64,000 bases of DNA from Mycobacterium sp. URHD0025 (lineage in GTDB: Bacteria; Actinomycetota; Actinomycetes; Mycobacteriales; Mycobacteriaceae), in contig NZ_AUEQ01000001.1 of NCBI RefSeq assembly GCF_000426065.1, positions 558,001 to 622,000 on the forward strand, read 5' to 3'. Positions 1 through 7,030 of this stretch are shown here, piece after piece. A program made the translations under genes and the position numbers. Below the pieces are notes generated by a model. That model saw only the letters and a program-made list of their open reading frames with translations. It ran no database searches and was not told the DNA's origin. Numbering within the stretch: position 1 is the stretch's first letter; each line of letters begins with the position of its first letter.

Positions 1-176
1 GCTCGTCGTTGTTCGCGGTGTCGGCGGCCGACGGTCTGCAGTGGGGCCGCTCAACCGGCTCGTTGATCGCCAGTTTCCCGCGCTACCACCCGCGATGGGC
101 ATGGTGGATGACGTCGGTTCCCGGGTTACGGGAGTTCCTGGTGAGCAATCTGGTGCTGGTCCTGCGACCGTCCTGA
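1..176 (+). CDS. C-terminal fragment of an unidentified protein
   Basis: An open frame enters from the left edge and ends at the TGA at 174-176. The visible 57 residues are rich in Trp, Arg, Leu and Val and end with a hydrophobic stretch before a short Arg-Pro-Ser tail. The start and all diagnostic domains lie outside the window, so no function can be assigned. It stops 11 bases before the KstR-like box and 55 bases before the aldehyde dehydrogenase start. The frame is open throughout with normal codon use, so it is probably the real end of an upstream gene. Confidence 0.5.
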   Translation, partial: SSLFAVSAADGLQWGRSTGSLIASFPRYHPRWAWWMTSVPGLREFLVSNLVLVLRPS

Positions 177-186
177 AACAGTCAAC

Positions 187-200
187 TGGAACAGGTTCTC
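187..200 (+). promoter_or_regulatory. KstR-like operator box upstream of aldehyde dehydrogenase
   Basis: The 14-mer TGGAACAGGTTCTC fits the mycobacterial KstR box TnnAACnnGTTnnA at every fixed base except the last (C instead of A). Its core GAAC-AG-GTTC is an inverted repeat. It lies 32 bases before the aldehyde dehydrogenase ATG, where a repressor would block initiation. A second box with a perfect match occurs at 6997-7010, which supports a real regulon signal. Binding by KstR is inferred from known consensus only. Confidence 0.45.
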
Positions 201-231
201 GTTTTTGGGAAACCTAGGTAATGTGACGCCC

Positions 232-1707
232 ATGACACAAAGCGCAGCCGCCATAAGGACGGAATTCGACAAACTGTTCATCGGCGGCCACTGGGTGGAG
301 CCTTCGACTTCCGAGGTGATCGAGGTCTTCTCTCCCGCCACCGGGGAGAAGGTCGGCCAGGTACCGCTGGCCGCCGAAGCCGATGTCAACGCCGCGTGCG
401 CCGCGGCCCGCAAGGCGTTCGACGAGGGCCCGTGGCCCCAGATGTCGCCCGAGGAACGCCAGGGCGTGCTGGCCAAGGCCGTCGAGCTCATCAACGAGCG
501 GGCCGAAGAGTTCAAGCACCTGCTGAAGCTGGAGACCGGCCAGCCGCCGACCATCGTCGACATGATGCAGTTCGGCGCGGGTGTGTCGAGCCTGCAGTAC
601 TACGCCGGCGCGGCCGACAAGTACGACTGGAAAGACATCCGCGACGGCATCTACGGCCAGACCCTGGTCATCAAGGAGCCCATCGGCGTCGTCGGCGCCG
701 TCATCGCCTGGAACGTGCCCTTCTTCCTGGCCTGCAACAAGCTGGGCCCGGCTCTGCTCGCCGGCTGCACAGTGGTGCTGAAGCCGGCCGGCGAGACACC
801 GCTCACCACCAACCTGTTCGCCGAGGTGCTCGCCGACGCCGGCCTGCCCGAGGGTGTGCTCTCCGTGGTGCCCGGTGGCCCGGAGACCGGCCGCGCGCTG
901 ACCGCCAACCCCGAGCTGGACAAGTTCACCTTCACCGGCTCCAGCGGCGTCGGCAAGGAGATCGGCAAGATCGCCGCCGAGAAGCTCAAGCCCTGCACGC
1001 TGGAACTCGGCGGCAAGTCCGCGGCGATCATCCTCGAGGACGCCGACGTGGATTCCACGCTCCCGATGCTGGTGTTCTCCGGCCTGATGAACTGTGGGCA
1101 GGCCTGCGTGGGCCAGACCCGCATTCTGGCGCCGCGGTCGCGCTACAACGAGATCGTCGAAAAGCTCTCGGCAGCCGTCGCCGCCATGCCCGTCGGCCTG
1201 CCCGACGACGCGGCCTCGATGATCGGCCCGCTGATCTCAGAGAAGCAGCGCGACCGGGTCGAGGGCTACATCAAGAAGGGCCTCGAGGAGGGGGCACGCA
1301 TCGTCACCGGCGGTGGCCGTCCCGAGGGTCTGGATTCCGGCTGGTTCGTGCAGCCCACCGTGTTCGCCGACGTCGACAACTCGATGACCATCGCGCAGGA
1401 GGAGATCTTCGGGCCGGTGCTCGTGGTGATCCCCTTCGACACCGAGGAAGACGCGGTCCGCATCGCCAACGACTCGCCGTACGGCCTGGCCGGCAGCGTG
1501 TACACGACGGACTTCGCCAAGGCCGTCGAGATCGCCTCGAAGATCCGCACGGGCACCTACGCGGTGAACATGTACGCCTTCGATCCGGGCGCACCGTTCG
1601 GCGGTTACAAGAACTCGGGCATCGGACGCGAGAACGGCCCGGAGGGCATCGACGCCTACACCCAGGCCAAGAGCGTGCTGCTGCCGTTTGGGTACACGCC
1701 GGAGTAA
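232..1707 (+). CDS. NAD(P)-dependent aldehyde dehydrogenase
   Basis: A 491-residue ALDH-superfamily enzyme, full length for the family, that would oxidise an aldehyde to the acid in the cytoplasm. The general-base glutamate is at about residue 258 in an ELGGKSA motif, and the catalytic cysteine is at about 292 in NCGQACVGQ. The Rossmann motif GSSGVGKEIG lies before them, and the EEIFGPVL motif is near residue 395. I chose ATG 232 because the protein then begins close to the conserved FIGG strand; an upstream TTG at 205 is possible. A KstR-like box lies just upstream, suggesting control by sterol or long-chain acyl signals. A perfect hairpin ends the unit. The substrate cannot be read from sequence. 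Confidence 0.9.
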   Translation: MTQSAAAIRTEFDKLFIGGHWVEPSTSEVIEVFSPATGEKVGQVPLAAEADVNAACAAARKAFDEGPWPQMSPEERQGVLAKAVELINERAEEFKHLLKLETGQPPTIVDMMQFGAGVSSLQYYAGAADKYDWKDIRDGIYGQTLVIKEPIGVVGAVIAWNVPFFLACNKLGPALLAGCTVVLKPAGETPLTTNLFAEVLADAGLPEGVLSVVPGGPETGRALTANPELDKFTFTGSSGVGKEIGKIAAEKLKPCTLELGGKSAAIILEDADVDSTLPMLVFSGLMNCGQACVGQTRILAPRSRYNEIVEKLSAAVAAMPVGLPDDAASMIGPLISEKQRDRVEGYIKKGLEEGARIVTGGGRPEGLDSGWFVQPTVFADVDNSMTIAQEEIFGPVLVVIPFDTEEDAVRIANDSPYGLAGSVYTTDFAKAVEIASKIRTGTYAVNMYAFDPGAPFGGYKNSGIGRENGPEGIDAYTQAKSVLLPFGYTPE

Positions 1708-1722
1708 AACTTTTCGAACAAC

Positions 1723-1764
1723 CGCGAATGTCCCGGAAGACCACGGTTTTCCGGGACATTCGCG
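1723..1764 (+). terminator. Perfect 16-bp hairpin terminator
   Basis: Arms 1723-1738 (CGCGAATGTCCCGGAA) and 1749-1764 are exact reverse complements around a 10-base loop. The hairpin starts 15 bases after the aldehyde dehydrogenase stop. There is no U-tract, as is common for mycobacterial terminators. Confidence 0.75.
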
Positions 1765-1842
1765 TCTGGCGGCCCCAGGAAACGGACAGCCGGAATTCAG
1801 GCTGGGCAGCTAAGGTGGGCGCCCCAACAACGAGGAGGCACC

Positions 1843-2064
1843 GTGGCAGTTTCCGTCGATCTGGCCAAGTCGCTCGACAAGGCCTACGAAGACAAGTCGC
1901 TCAAGGAGATCCTGGACGCTTCACCGGCGGCGCTGGCCGGGGTCACCGACTCCGACGCCGAGCATCTGGCTGCGGCCTTCAACATCAAGACCGTGCGCCA
2001 GCTCGGGTCCAACAAATTCTTCGCGGTGGCCGCGGCCCTGGTCGCGCTCGACACCGCGGGCTGA
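1843..2064 (+). CDS. Small conserved helical protein, unknown function
   Basis: A 73-residue protein starting at GTG with a strong GAGGAGG ribosome site (1832-1838) seven bases or less upstream. It is predicted to be almost all alpha-helix, with alternating Lys/Asp/Glu and Ala/Leu. The central part (about residues 30-60: VTDSDAEHLAAAF then TVRQLGSNKFF) resembles a helix-hairpin-helix-like small domain. No signal peptide, membrane segment or cysteine is seen. It sits alone between two strong hairpins, so it is probably a separate transcript. I do not recognise a function. Confidence 0.75.
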   Translation: MAVSVDLAKSLDKAYEDKSLKEILDASPAALAGVTDSDAEHLAAAFNIKTVRQLGSNKFFAVAAALVALDTAG

Positions 2065-2074
2065 TTTCTTTCGC

Positions 2075-2132
2075 CGAGCAGACACAAAACTGTCGCGAAA
2101 CCGGCTTTCTGGGGCAGGTTTGTGTCTGCTCG
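2075..2132. terminator. Bidirectional hairpin between convergent genes
   Basis: Arms 2075-2088 (CGAGCAGACACAAA) and 2119-2132 are exact reverse complements. After one mismatch, three further pairs (2090-2092 with 2115-2117) extend the stem. It lies between the small protein gene and the convergent crotonase gene, so it can terminate both. Confidence 0.65.
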
Positions 2133-2162
2133 CGCAGGGGACTCACTCGCGCAGGGGACTCA
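2129..2162. repeat. 17-bp tandem duplication at crotonase 3' end
   Basis: The unit CTCGCGCAGGGGACTCA occurs twice head to tail (2129-2145 and 2146-2162). The second copy contains the crotonase stop codon (2160-2162 on the minus strand). The first overlaps the right arm of the hairpin. It looks like a recent replication-slippage duplication. Confidence 0.8.
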
Positions 2163-2978
2163 GCGGCCCACGAAGTTGGCGGCCCGGCGTTCGATGAAGG
2201 ACTGCACGCCTTCGGCGGCGTCGGCGGTCGCGAACAGCTCGGCGACCACGGGCCGCAGCCGGGCGATCGCGGCGGCGTCCCCTTCGTTGTGCGCACGATG
2301 TGCCGACGCGAGAGTGGCGCGGACGCCGAGCGGCGCGGCCCGGTCGGCGATCGTGTGGGCGATCTCGGTCGCCCGGGCGACGGCCGCGTCGGCATCCGGC
2401 GTGACCTCCTGGACCAGCCCGATCCGATACGCCTCGGCAGCGTCGAACTCATCACCGGTGAGCAGCCACCGCATGGCATTTCCCCAGCCGGTCTGGCGCG
2501 GTAGCCGCAGGGTCGCGCCGCCGAACGGATAGATGCCGCGCAGCACCTCGATCTGCGCGAACCGGGTGTCCTGCGCCGCGACACGGACATCGGCGGCCAG
2601 GAGCAGTTCGATGCCGAGGGTCAGGCATCGGCCCTGGGCCGCGGCGACCACCGGTTTGGTCCAGTCGCCGTCGAGGCGCCATGGGTCACGTCCGCCTTCG
2701 GGCATCGGTAGATCGCCACTGGCCACATACGGCGCCACGTCGACGAGATCGAGGCCGGCGGTGAAGTGCGCCCCGTGCGCGAACAACACACCGACGCGCA
2801 GGTCGTCATCGGATTCGAGCAGTCCGTAGGCGAGGGCGAGGTCGGTGAGCATCGCGACGTTGAACGCGTTGCGTTTGTCCGGGCGGTTCAGGCCGATCAG
2901 CAGGACGTGGCCGTCCCGCTCCAGCGTGAGGGTTTGGAGGGCCGGGTCGGTGTTCATGAACGCAGTCAACGCCGACAC
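2160..2978 (-). CDS. Enoyl-CoA hydratase/isomerase (crotonase) family protein
   Basis: A 272-residue crotonase-fold enzyme acting on acyl-CoA esters. Visible features are the N-terminal LNRPDKRNAFN signature, the oxyanion-forming AHGAHFTAGLDL segment, and a later FAQIEVLRGIYPFGGAT stretch with a catalytic-type glutamate. The length is typical. The GTG at 2976-2978 is preferred: a TGn-CATAAT -10 element ends 5 bases upstream, which predicts a leaderless mRNA starting at this codon. An ATG at 2957 is the alternative. It diverges from the TetR gene at 3272, which could regulate it. The reaction type (hydratase, isomerase or hydrolase) is not determined. Confidence 0.85.
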   Translation of the reverse strand: MSALTAFMNTDPALQTLTLERDGHVLLIGLNRPDKRNAFNVAMLTDLALAYGLLESDDDLRVGVLFAHGAHFTAGLDLVDVAPYVASGDLPMPEGGRDPWRLDGDWTKPVVAAAQGRCLTLGIELLLAADVRVAAQDTRFAQIEVLRGIYPFGGATLRLPRQTGWGNAMRWLLTGDEFDAAEAYRIGLVQEVTPDADAAVARATEIAHTIADRAAPLGVRATLASAHRAHNEGDAAAIARLRPVVAELFATADAAEGVQSFIERRAANFVGR

Positions 2979-2983
2979 ACAGA

Positions 2984-3010
2984 ATTATGCAAGACACCAT
3001 ATTTTTGGTG
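2984..3010 (-). promoter_or_regulatory. Leaderless promoter with inverted repeat for crotonase gene
   Basis: On the minus strand, CATAAT (2989-2984) preceded by TG forms an extended -10, and the GTG start codon follows 5 bases later. Directly upstream, CACCA (2995-2999) and TGGTG (3006-3010) form an inverted repeat with a 6-base spacer, suiting a repressor such as the divergent TetR. The rest of the 293-base intergenic region holds a weak CTATG/CATAG repeat (3119-3136) and no convincing gene. Confidence 0.4.
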
Positions 3011-3271
3011 CAGCCCCCCGGCTGAGGGAGAACCTGTTCAGAAGCAGTTAACCTGCTAGTCTTTTGCACACCAGCATGTACGTCGGATACTCGACATCAT
3101 GCGAGGATTCCATCATTTCTATGGTGGATGACATAGAAGGGCGGTGCGCGATGTGGGTCGTCGAACTCAATCTCGCCGGTCACCGGTTCAGCCGTCGGGT
3201 TCGCACGCCGCACACCCCGGTGCGCACCATCACCCCCCGGATGCTTCTTCGCTGTTCCACGCAGTTCCTCC

Positions 3272-3919
3272 ATGACCGGGTTGCCTGACACCGCCACGAA
3301 GCCGCGTAACAAGCGTGGCTCGACCCGCGCCCGGATGCTCGGCAGCGCGGTCGAGGTGTTGCGTGAGCGGGGCGCTGCCGGCGTCACGATCGACGAGGTG
3401 CTCGCCCGCAGCGGTGCGCCGCGCGGATCGGTGTATCACCATTTCCCCGGCGGGCGCCGGCAGATCCTGATCGAGGCGCTGCAATACGCCGCGGACACGA
3501 TCGGTGGCGTGATCGGCGCCGAAACATCCGACAGCGCATGGGATCTGGTGCACCGATTCGTCGGGTTCTGGGAACGGGTACTCACCGGAAGCAATTTCAG
3601 CGCAGGCTGCCCGGTGGTCGCGGTGGCGATCGCCGCACCGGACGACGAGCCCGATCTCGCCGCGGCCGCAGCCGCGATCTTCGACCGCTGGCGCATGGCC
3701 CTGACCGGAGCCTTCACCGCCGACGGTTTCGACGAATCCGACGCGTCGTCACTTGCGGTGATGTGCATAGCCACCCTCGAGGGCGTCGTGGTGCTGTGCC
3801 GCTCGTCAAAATCGGTCGAGCCGTTGCACGATGTCGCCCGGCAACTCGAATTCCTGATCAAATCACGGGAATTCGTCCGCCGTAACGGTGTGCCCCGGTT
3901 CAGCCGGCCGTCGTCCTGA
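3272..3919 (+). CDS. TetR family regulator, LmrA/YxaF-like
   Basis: A 215-residue TetR repressor. The N-terminal helix-turn-helix covers about residues 17-65, with VTIDEVLARSGAPRGSVYHHF as the recognition segment followed by a GGR-loop and IEAL, typical of the LmrA/YxaF branch. The C-terminal half carries the branch's FSAGCPVVAVA motif near residue 110, which forms the ligand pocket. No clear ribosome site precedes the ATG. The gene diverges from the crotonase gene and its last 20 bases overlap the convergent reductase gene at 3900. The ligand is unknown; the crotonase is the likeliest target. Confidence 0.85.
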   Translation: MTGLPDTATKPRNKRGSTRARMLGSAVEVLRERGAAGVTIDEVLARSGAPRGSVYHHFPGGRRQILIEALQYAADTIGGVIGAETSDSAWDLVHRFVGFWERVLTGSNFSAGCPVVAVAIAAPDDEPDLAAAAAAIFDRWRMALTGAFTADGFDESDASSLAVMCIATLEGVVVLCRSSKSVEPLHDVARQLEFLIKSREFVRRNGVPRFSRPSS

Positions 3920-4430
3920 CCCATCGGGCACACACGAACTCACCGTTGGGCGCCGATTCGGCGAGCACCCACTCGGAACGGACCGGCAAGACCGGCGATC
4001 CCGCGCCCAAGGTGCACGGCGCATAGCTGACGATCATCTCATCGATCAACCCGGCCCTGACGTACTGTGCGGCAACGTCGCCTCCCCCGACCACCCAGAC
4101 ATCCTTACCCGCCGCCGCCTCGACCAGGTCCGGGTGCAGTTCGGCGATGCCCCCGGAGAACACCTGCACCGGATGCCCGGCGGCGACGATCTGCGGCCGG
4201 TGCGTCAACACCCACGCCGGCTGCTCGTACATCCATTCGCCGGGCTGGTTCTTCACGATCCACTCATAGGTCGCCGAACCCATCACCAGCGCCCCGATCG
4301 TCGTGATGAATTGGTCGTAGCCGAATGGGCCCTGCTGATCGATGTTGCGGGTGATCAGCCAGTCCAGGCTGTCGTCGGTGTCGACGATGAACCCGTCCAA
4401 GCTCGACGCGGTGTAGTACACGGTCTTCAC
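3900..4430 (-). CDS. RibD C-terminal/dihydrofolate reductase-like protein
   Basis: A 176-residue protein of the RibD_C/DHFR superfamily, NADPH-dependent reductases of pyrimidine or folate-like substrates. The N-terminus (YYTASSLDGFI) and the GSATYEW and DVWVVGGGDVAAQYV segments are the family signatures. The start is GTG at 4428-4430, with a strong GAGGAGGG site 8 bases upstream. It lies 3 bases after the AraC-DinB gene on the same strand, so the two form an operon. Proteins of this group are often annotated as hypothetical deaminase-reductases; the true substrate is unknown. Confidence 0.85.
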   Translation of the reverse strand: MKTVYYTASSLDGFIVDTDDSLDWLITRNIDQQGPFGYDQFITTIGALVMGSATYEWIVKNQPGEWMYEQPAWVLTHRPQIVAAGHPVQVFSGGIAELHPDLVEAAAGKDVWVVGGGDVAAQYVRAGLIDEMIVSYAPCTLGAGSPVLPVRSEWVLAESAPNGEFVCARWVRTTAG

Positions 4431-4433
4431 CGG

Positions 4434-5357
4434 TCAGTCCCTCCTCATCCATTCCAGTGGGTCGCCACGGTCCACTTCGAGACCATGGCGGGCCAACATG
4501 CCGCGCACCAGTGCGCGCCGGTGCGCCGAGTAGGTCAGCACATGCGCGATGATCCCGTACAGCTGAAAGGATTCCGGCGGATCGCACAGTGCATCGATCA
4601 CGGTGTCGCCCAGACGCCCTGCCGCTGAGTACTCCGATATCAATGTGGTCCAGCGCTTTCCGATGACGTCGTGGTGAGCCGCGAGTTGCTCGGCCGTGGC
4701 CTTGCCGGTCGCGTCACGCGACGGGAAATCCCGGCCCTCGATGGTCGCCAGCCAGACCTCTTTGGTCCACACGATCGCTCCGAGCACCGCAGCGACGCTG
4801 GGCTCCGGACCGTCCCAGTCCAAGACCACCTGCCCCGGCGAAACATCCTGGGCCCATTGCTGTTCAGAGAGTCTGCCCGCGGCACCGATGAGGTATTCGG
4901 TGTCGGCGACATCGTGCACGAGCATGAACTGGGCGATATCCGGCCCGGACGCCTCGCCCGGATCGGCATCGCACCACAACGACTGGGGCGGGTGGAAATG
5001 GACGCCGTTGGGCGCAGTCAGCCGGAAGCCGACGTCGCCGGCGCGCGACGGTGGTACCCCGAACGCCCGGCGGAACGCCCGGGAGAACACCTCCGCCGAC
5101 GACCACCCCTCGGTTTCGGCCACCTCCGACACCGCGGCTCCCCGCTGCAACCGCCAGGCCGCCCGCTCCAGCATGACCCGTCGGCGCAGCGCCGCAGGCG
5201 GCTCTCCGGTGAGCCGGCGTACTTCCCGGGAGAAGTGGAACTCCGAGGCGTAGCTGCTGCGCGCCATGTCGCCCACACCCGAGTTCTCGCCATCGACGAC
5301 GGCGTCGAGCAGTTCACGCAGCCGGTCGCGTCTGTTCGGTTGAACCTCCACGGTCAC
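4434..5357 (-). CDS. AraC-type HTH fused to DinB-like domain
   Basis: A 307-residue two-domain protein. Residues about 1-110 are an AraC double helix-turn-helix (EFHFSREVRRLTGEPP then AEVFSRAFRRAFG). Residues about 140-300 resemble a DinB/YfiT four-helix metal-binding domain with spaced histidines (VHDVADTEYLIG, AAHHDVIGKRW, HVLTYSAHRR). It is probably a transcription factor with a DinB-like sensor domain. The start is uncertain: GTG at 5357 is used, and a second GTG lies two codons later. It is transcribed just ahead of the RibD/DHFR-like gene, which it may control. Confidence 0.75.
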   Translation of the reverse strand: MTVEVQPNRRDRLRELLDAVVDGENSGVGDMARSSYASEFHFSREVRRLTGEPPAALRRRVMLERAAWRLQRGAAVSEVAETEGWSSAEVFSRAFRRAFGVPPSRAGDVGFRLTAPNGVHFHPPQSLWCDADPGEASGPDIAQFMLVHDVADTEYLIGAAGRLSEQQWAQDVSPGQVVLDWDGPEPSVAAVLGAIVWTKEVWLATIEGRDFPSRDATGKATAEQLAAHHDVIGKRWTTLISEYSAAGRLGDTVIDALCDPPESFQLYGIIAHVLTYSAHRRALVRGMLARHGLEVDRGDPLEWMRRD

Positions 5358-5420
5358 CGAGTATGGTCGGCCGCCCGCCTCGGGAACATGACATTTCCTG
5401 CTGTGGTTGCCCCGGCCGGC

Positions 5421-6260
5421 TCAGCTGTCCAGGACCTGGGCCACCCGGGCTTCGACGTCGACGCCGTCCAGATCAGACACGTTGACCCCGAACCTCTCGG
5501 TGAGTGCATCGAGAACCTGTGCGGCCGTGTCGAATCGGATCCGTTCGGTCTCACCGCGCCGGTGAATGGCGAGGTTCCGGCCGCGGAGGTTGATCCTGGC
5601 GTCGTCGGTGACCAGCGCCGCGGTCAGACCGACGACGAATACCCCGCCGGGATGCGTTGACACATACCAGCTTCCGACCTCCAGATCGATGCGCGGTTGC
5701 GGCGCGGTGGTGAACCGGTACAGCGGCTGCCACTGCCCGCGCACCTGGGCGGCGAGTTCGTACTCCGGCTCGTGGCGGGTGGGCAGCTCGAGCAACCGGT
5801 ACGGCTCGTGACGGGTCTGCTGCACGGCGCCGGCGTGCAGCCGGATCGGTGAGGACAGCGTCTGCCCACCGAAACCGACGTCGACGAGGAAGCGACCGGC
5901 CTCGTCGGGAACGGTAACCGCCAGCACGTTGTGGGTGAGCGCAGGCAGAGGCGCGTCGGGCTCTTTCATCCACACCACCCGACCGGCCAGCCGGTCGACG
6001 CCGTACCCCAGTTCGTCCAGGGCGTAGCCCAGAAGTCCGTTGTGCTCGTAGCAGTAGCCACCGCGCCGACGCGTGATGAGCTTGTCGCCCAAAGCTTGCG
6101 CACTGAGGTCGGACACCGGGACACCCAGCAATGGGTCGAGGTTCTCGAACGGGATCGACCGGCCGTGCGCGGCGACGATGTCGCGCAGCGTGTCCACATC
6201 GGCTGACGCCGGACCGTGATAGCCGATCCGGTCGAAGTAGGCGGCGAGGTCTAATCCCAT
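5421..6260 (-). CDS. nat: Arylamine N-acetyltransferase
   Basis: Transfers acetyl or propionyl groups from CoA to arylamines and hydrazines; in mycobacteria it also acetylates isoniazid and is linked to sterol-derived CoA metabolism. With ATG 6258-6260 the protein has 279 residues, and the catalytic triad falls exactly at C70 (RRGGYCYEHN), H110 (ALTHNV) and D127 (FLVDVGFGG). These are the same numbers as in characterised mycobacterial NATs, which fixes the start. Family motifs FENLDPLLG and SWYVSTHP are intact. Unlike in M. tuberculosis it is not beside the hsa genes; it diverges from an HD phosphohydrolase over a 59-base promoter rich in palindromes. Confidence 0.95.
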   Translation of the reverse strand: MGLDLAAYFDRIGYHGPASADVDTLRDIVAAHGRSIPFENLDPLLGVPVSDLSAQALGDKLITRRRGGYCYEHNGLLGYALDELGYGVDRLAGRVVWMKEPDAPLPALTHNVLAVTVPDEAGRFLVDVGFGGQTLSSPIRLHAGAVQQTRHEPYRLLELPTRHEPEYELAAQVRGQWQPLYRFTTAPQPRIDLEVGSWYVSTHPGGVFVVGLTAALVTDDARINLRGRNLAIHRRGETERIRFDTAAQVLDALTERFGVNVSDLDGVDVEARVAQVLDS

Positions 6261-6277
6261 GACGTTCAATGATGCTG

Positions 6278-6301
6278 CCTCAACGACGGTTGAGGTCAAC
6301 C
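6278..6301. promoter_or_regulatory. Overlapping palindromes in nat/HD bidirectional promoter
   Basis: CCTCAAC (6278-6284) and GTTGAGG (6289-6295) form a perfect repeat with a 4-base spacer. GGTTGA (6288-6293) and TCAACC (6296-6301) form a second one with a 2-base spacer. The three half-sites are packed in the short region between the two divergent start codons, suggesting cooperative binding of a dimeric regulator. Confidence 0.5.
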
Positions 6302-6319
6302 GCGGCGCACACTGGACCC

Positions 6320-6907
6320 ATGGCTGCCCATCTCACCGAGACCCTGCGGGAGGATCTGCTGGCCCGCTGGTCGGAATCCCACCGCAAGCACCACAACGTC
6401 GCGCACCTGCATGAAGTGCTCGACGCGATCGGCACCCTTGCCGATGACGGACTGCATTTCGACCGGGAAGCCGTCGAACTGGCGGCGTGGTTCCACGACG
6501 CGATCTACGACATCGGCCGCGACGACAACGAAGACCGTTCGGCGATGCTGGCCCGCCAACTACTGGAGGGAGCGGCGGACCGCGACGAGGTGGCTCGGCT
6601 CGTGCTGGCAACCAAGTCCCACAAGGTCGACGGCGACGACATCAACGCCGCGGTACTCAGTGACGCCGACCTGTCGGTGCTGGGCGCACCCGCGGTGCGT
6701 TATCGGCAGTACGCCGACGCTGTACGTGACGAGTACGCGGCGGTACCCGACGATGTTTTCCGCCCGGCGCGGGCCCGGGTGCTCGCGGCGCTGCTCGACG
6801 GCCCGATCTTTCACACCGCTCCCGGCCGGGAGCGCTGGGAGGAGCAGGCCCGGCGCAATATCACCGACGAGATCACCGAGCTGACCATGCCGGACCCGCG
6901 ATTTTGA
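6320..6907 (+). CDS. HD-domain metal-dependent phosphohydrolase
   Basis: A 195-residue HD-superfamily protein. Metal ligands are visible as the early H-N-V-A-H-L-H run (about residue 28), the HD pair in AAWFHDAIYD (about residue 60), and an aspartate in LSDADLSVLG (about 118). The fold hydrolyses phosphoester bonds, often in nucleotides, but the substrate here is unknown. I chose ATG 6320 because the conserved region starts soon after; an upstream ATG at 6269 would overlap the palindromic promoter. It diverges from nat. A possible intrinsic terminator follows at 6944. Confidence 0.85.
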   Translation: MAAHLTETLREDLLARWSESHRKHHNVAHLHEVLDAIGTLADDGLHFDREAVELAAWFHDAIYDIGRDDNEDRSAMLARQLLEGAADRDEVARLVLATKSHKVDGDDINAAVLSDADLSVLGAPAVRYRQYADAVRDEYAAVPDDVFRPARARVLAALLDGPIFHTAPGRERWEEQARRNITDEITELTMPDPRF

Positions 6908-6943
6908 GAGGATCGACCGCAGCTACTCACCGGTAGGTAGACC

Positions 6944-6968
6944 AACCCAGCAAGCAAATGGGTTTTTT
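6944..6968 (+). terminator. Possible intrinsic terminator after HD gene
   Basis: AACCCA (6944-6949) and TGGGTT (6959-6964) can pair around a 9-base loop, and six T residues run from 6963 to 6968. The stem is short, so this is a weak prediction, but U-tracts are rare in this GC-rich window. Confidence 0.4.
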
Positions 6969-6982
6969 GCCCGCTACCTGGG

Positions 6983-7010
6983 TACACTGGCAAAACTAGA
7001 ACACGTTCCA
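6983..7010 (+). promoter_or_regulatory. Promoter with perfect KstR box ahead of acyltransferase-fadD12-lipO
   Basis: TACACT at 6983-6988 is a plausible -10. Immediately downstream, TAGAACACGTTCCA at 6997-7010 matches the published KstR consensus TnnAACnnGTTnnA at all eight fixed bases. The box would cover the transcription start. An AGGGGGA ribosome site and the GTG start follow at 7031. Confidence 0.6.
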
Positions 7011-7030
7011 ATCCACATCAGGGGGACCCT

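Noticed and set aside
396..2504. 702-codon open frame on the plus strand across the aldehyde dehydrogenase and beyond
   Set aside because: Arg/Gly/Pro-rich shadow of the high-GC gene in another frame; it runs through a terminator and two further genes and shows no family motif.
3064..3288. Possible 74-residue or shorter gene upstream of tetR
   Set aside because: TTG or unsupported ATG start, no ribosome site, overlaps the tetR start, and composition looks like random intergenic translation.
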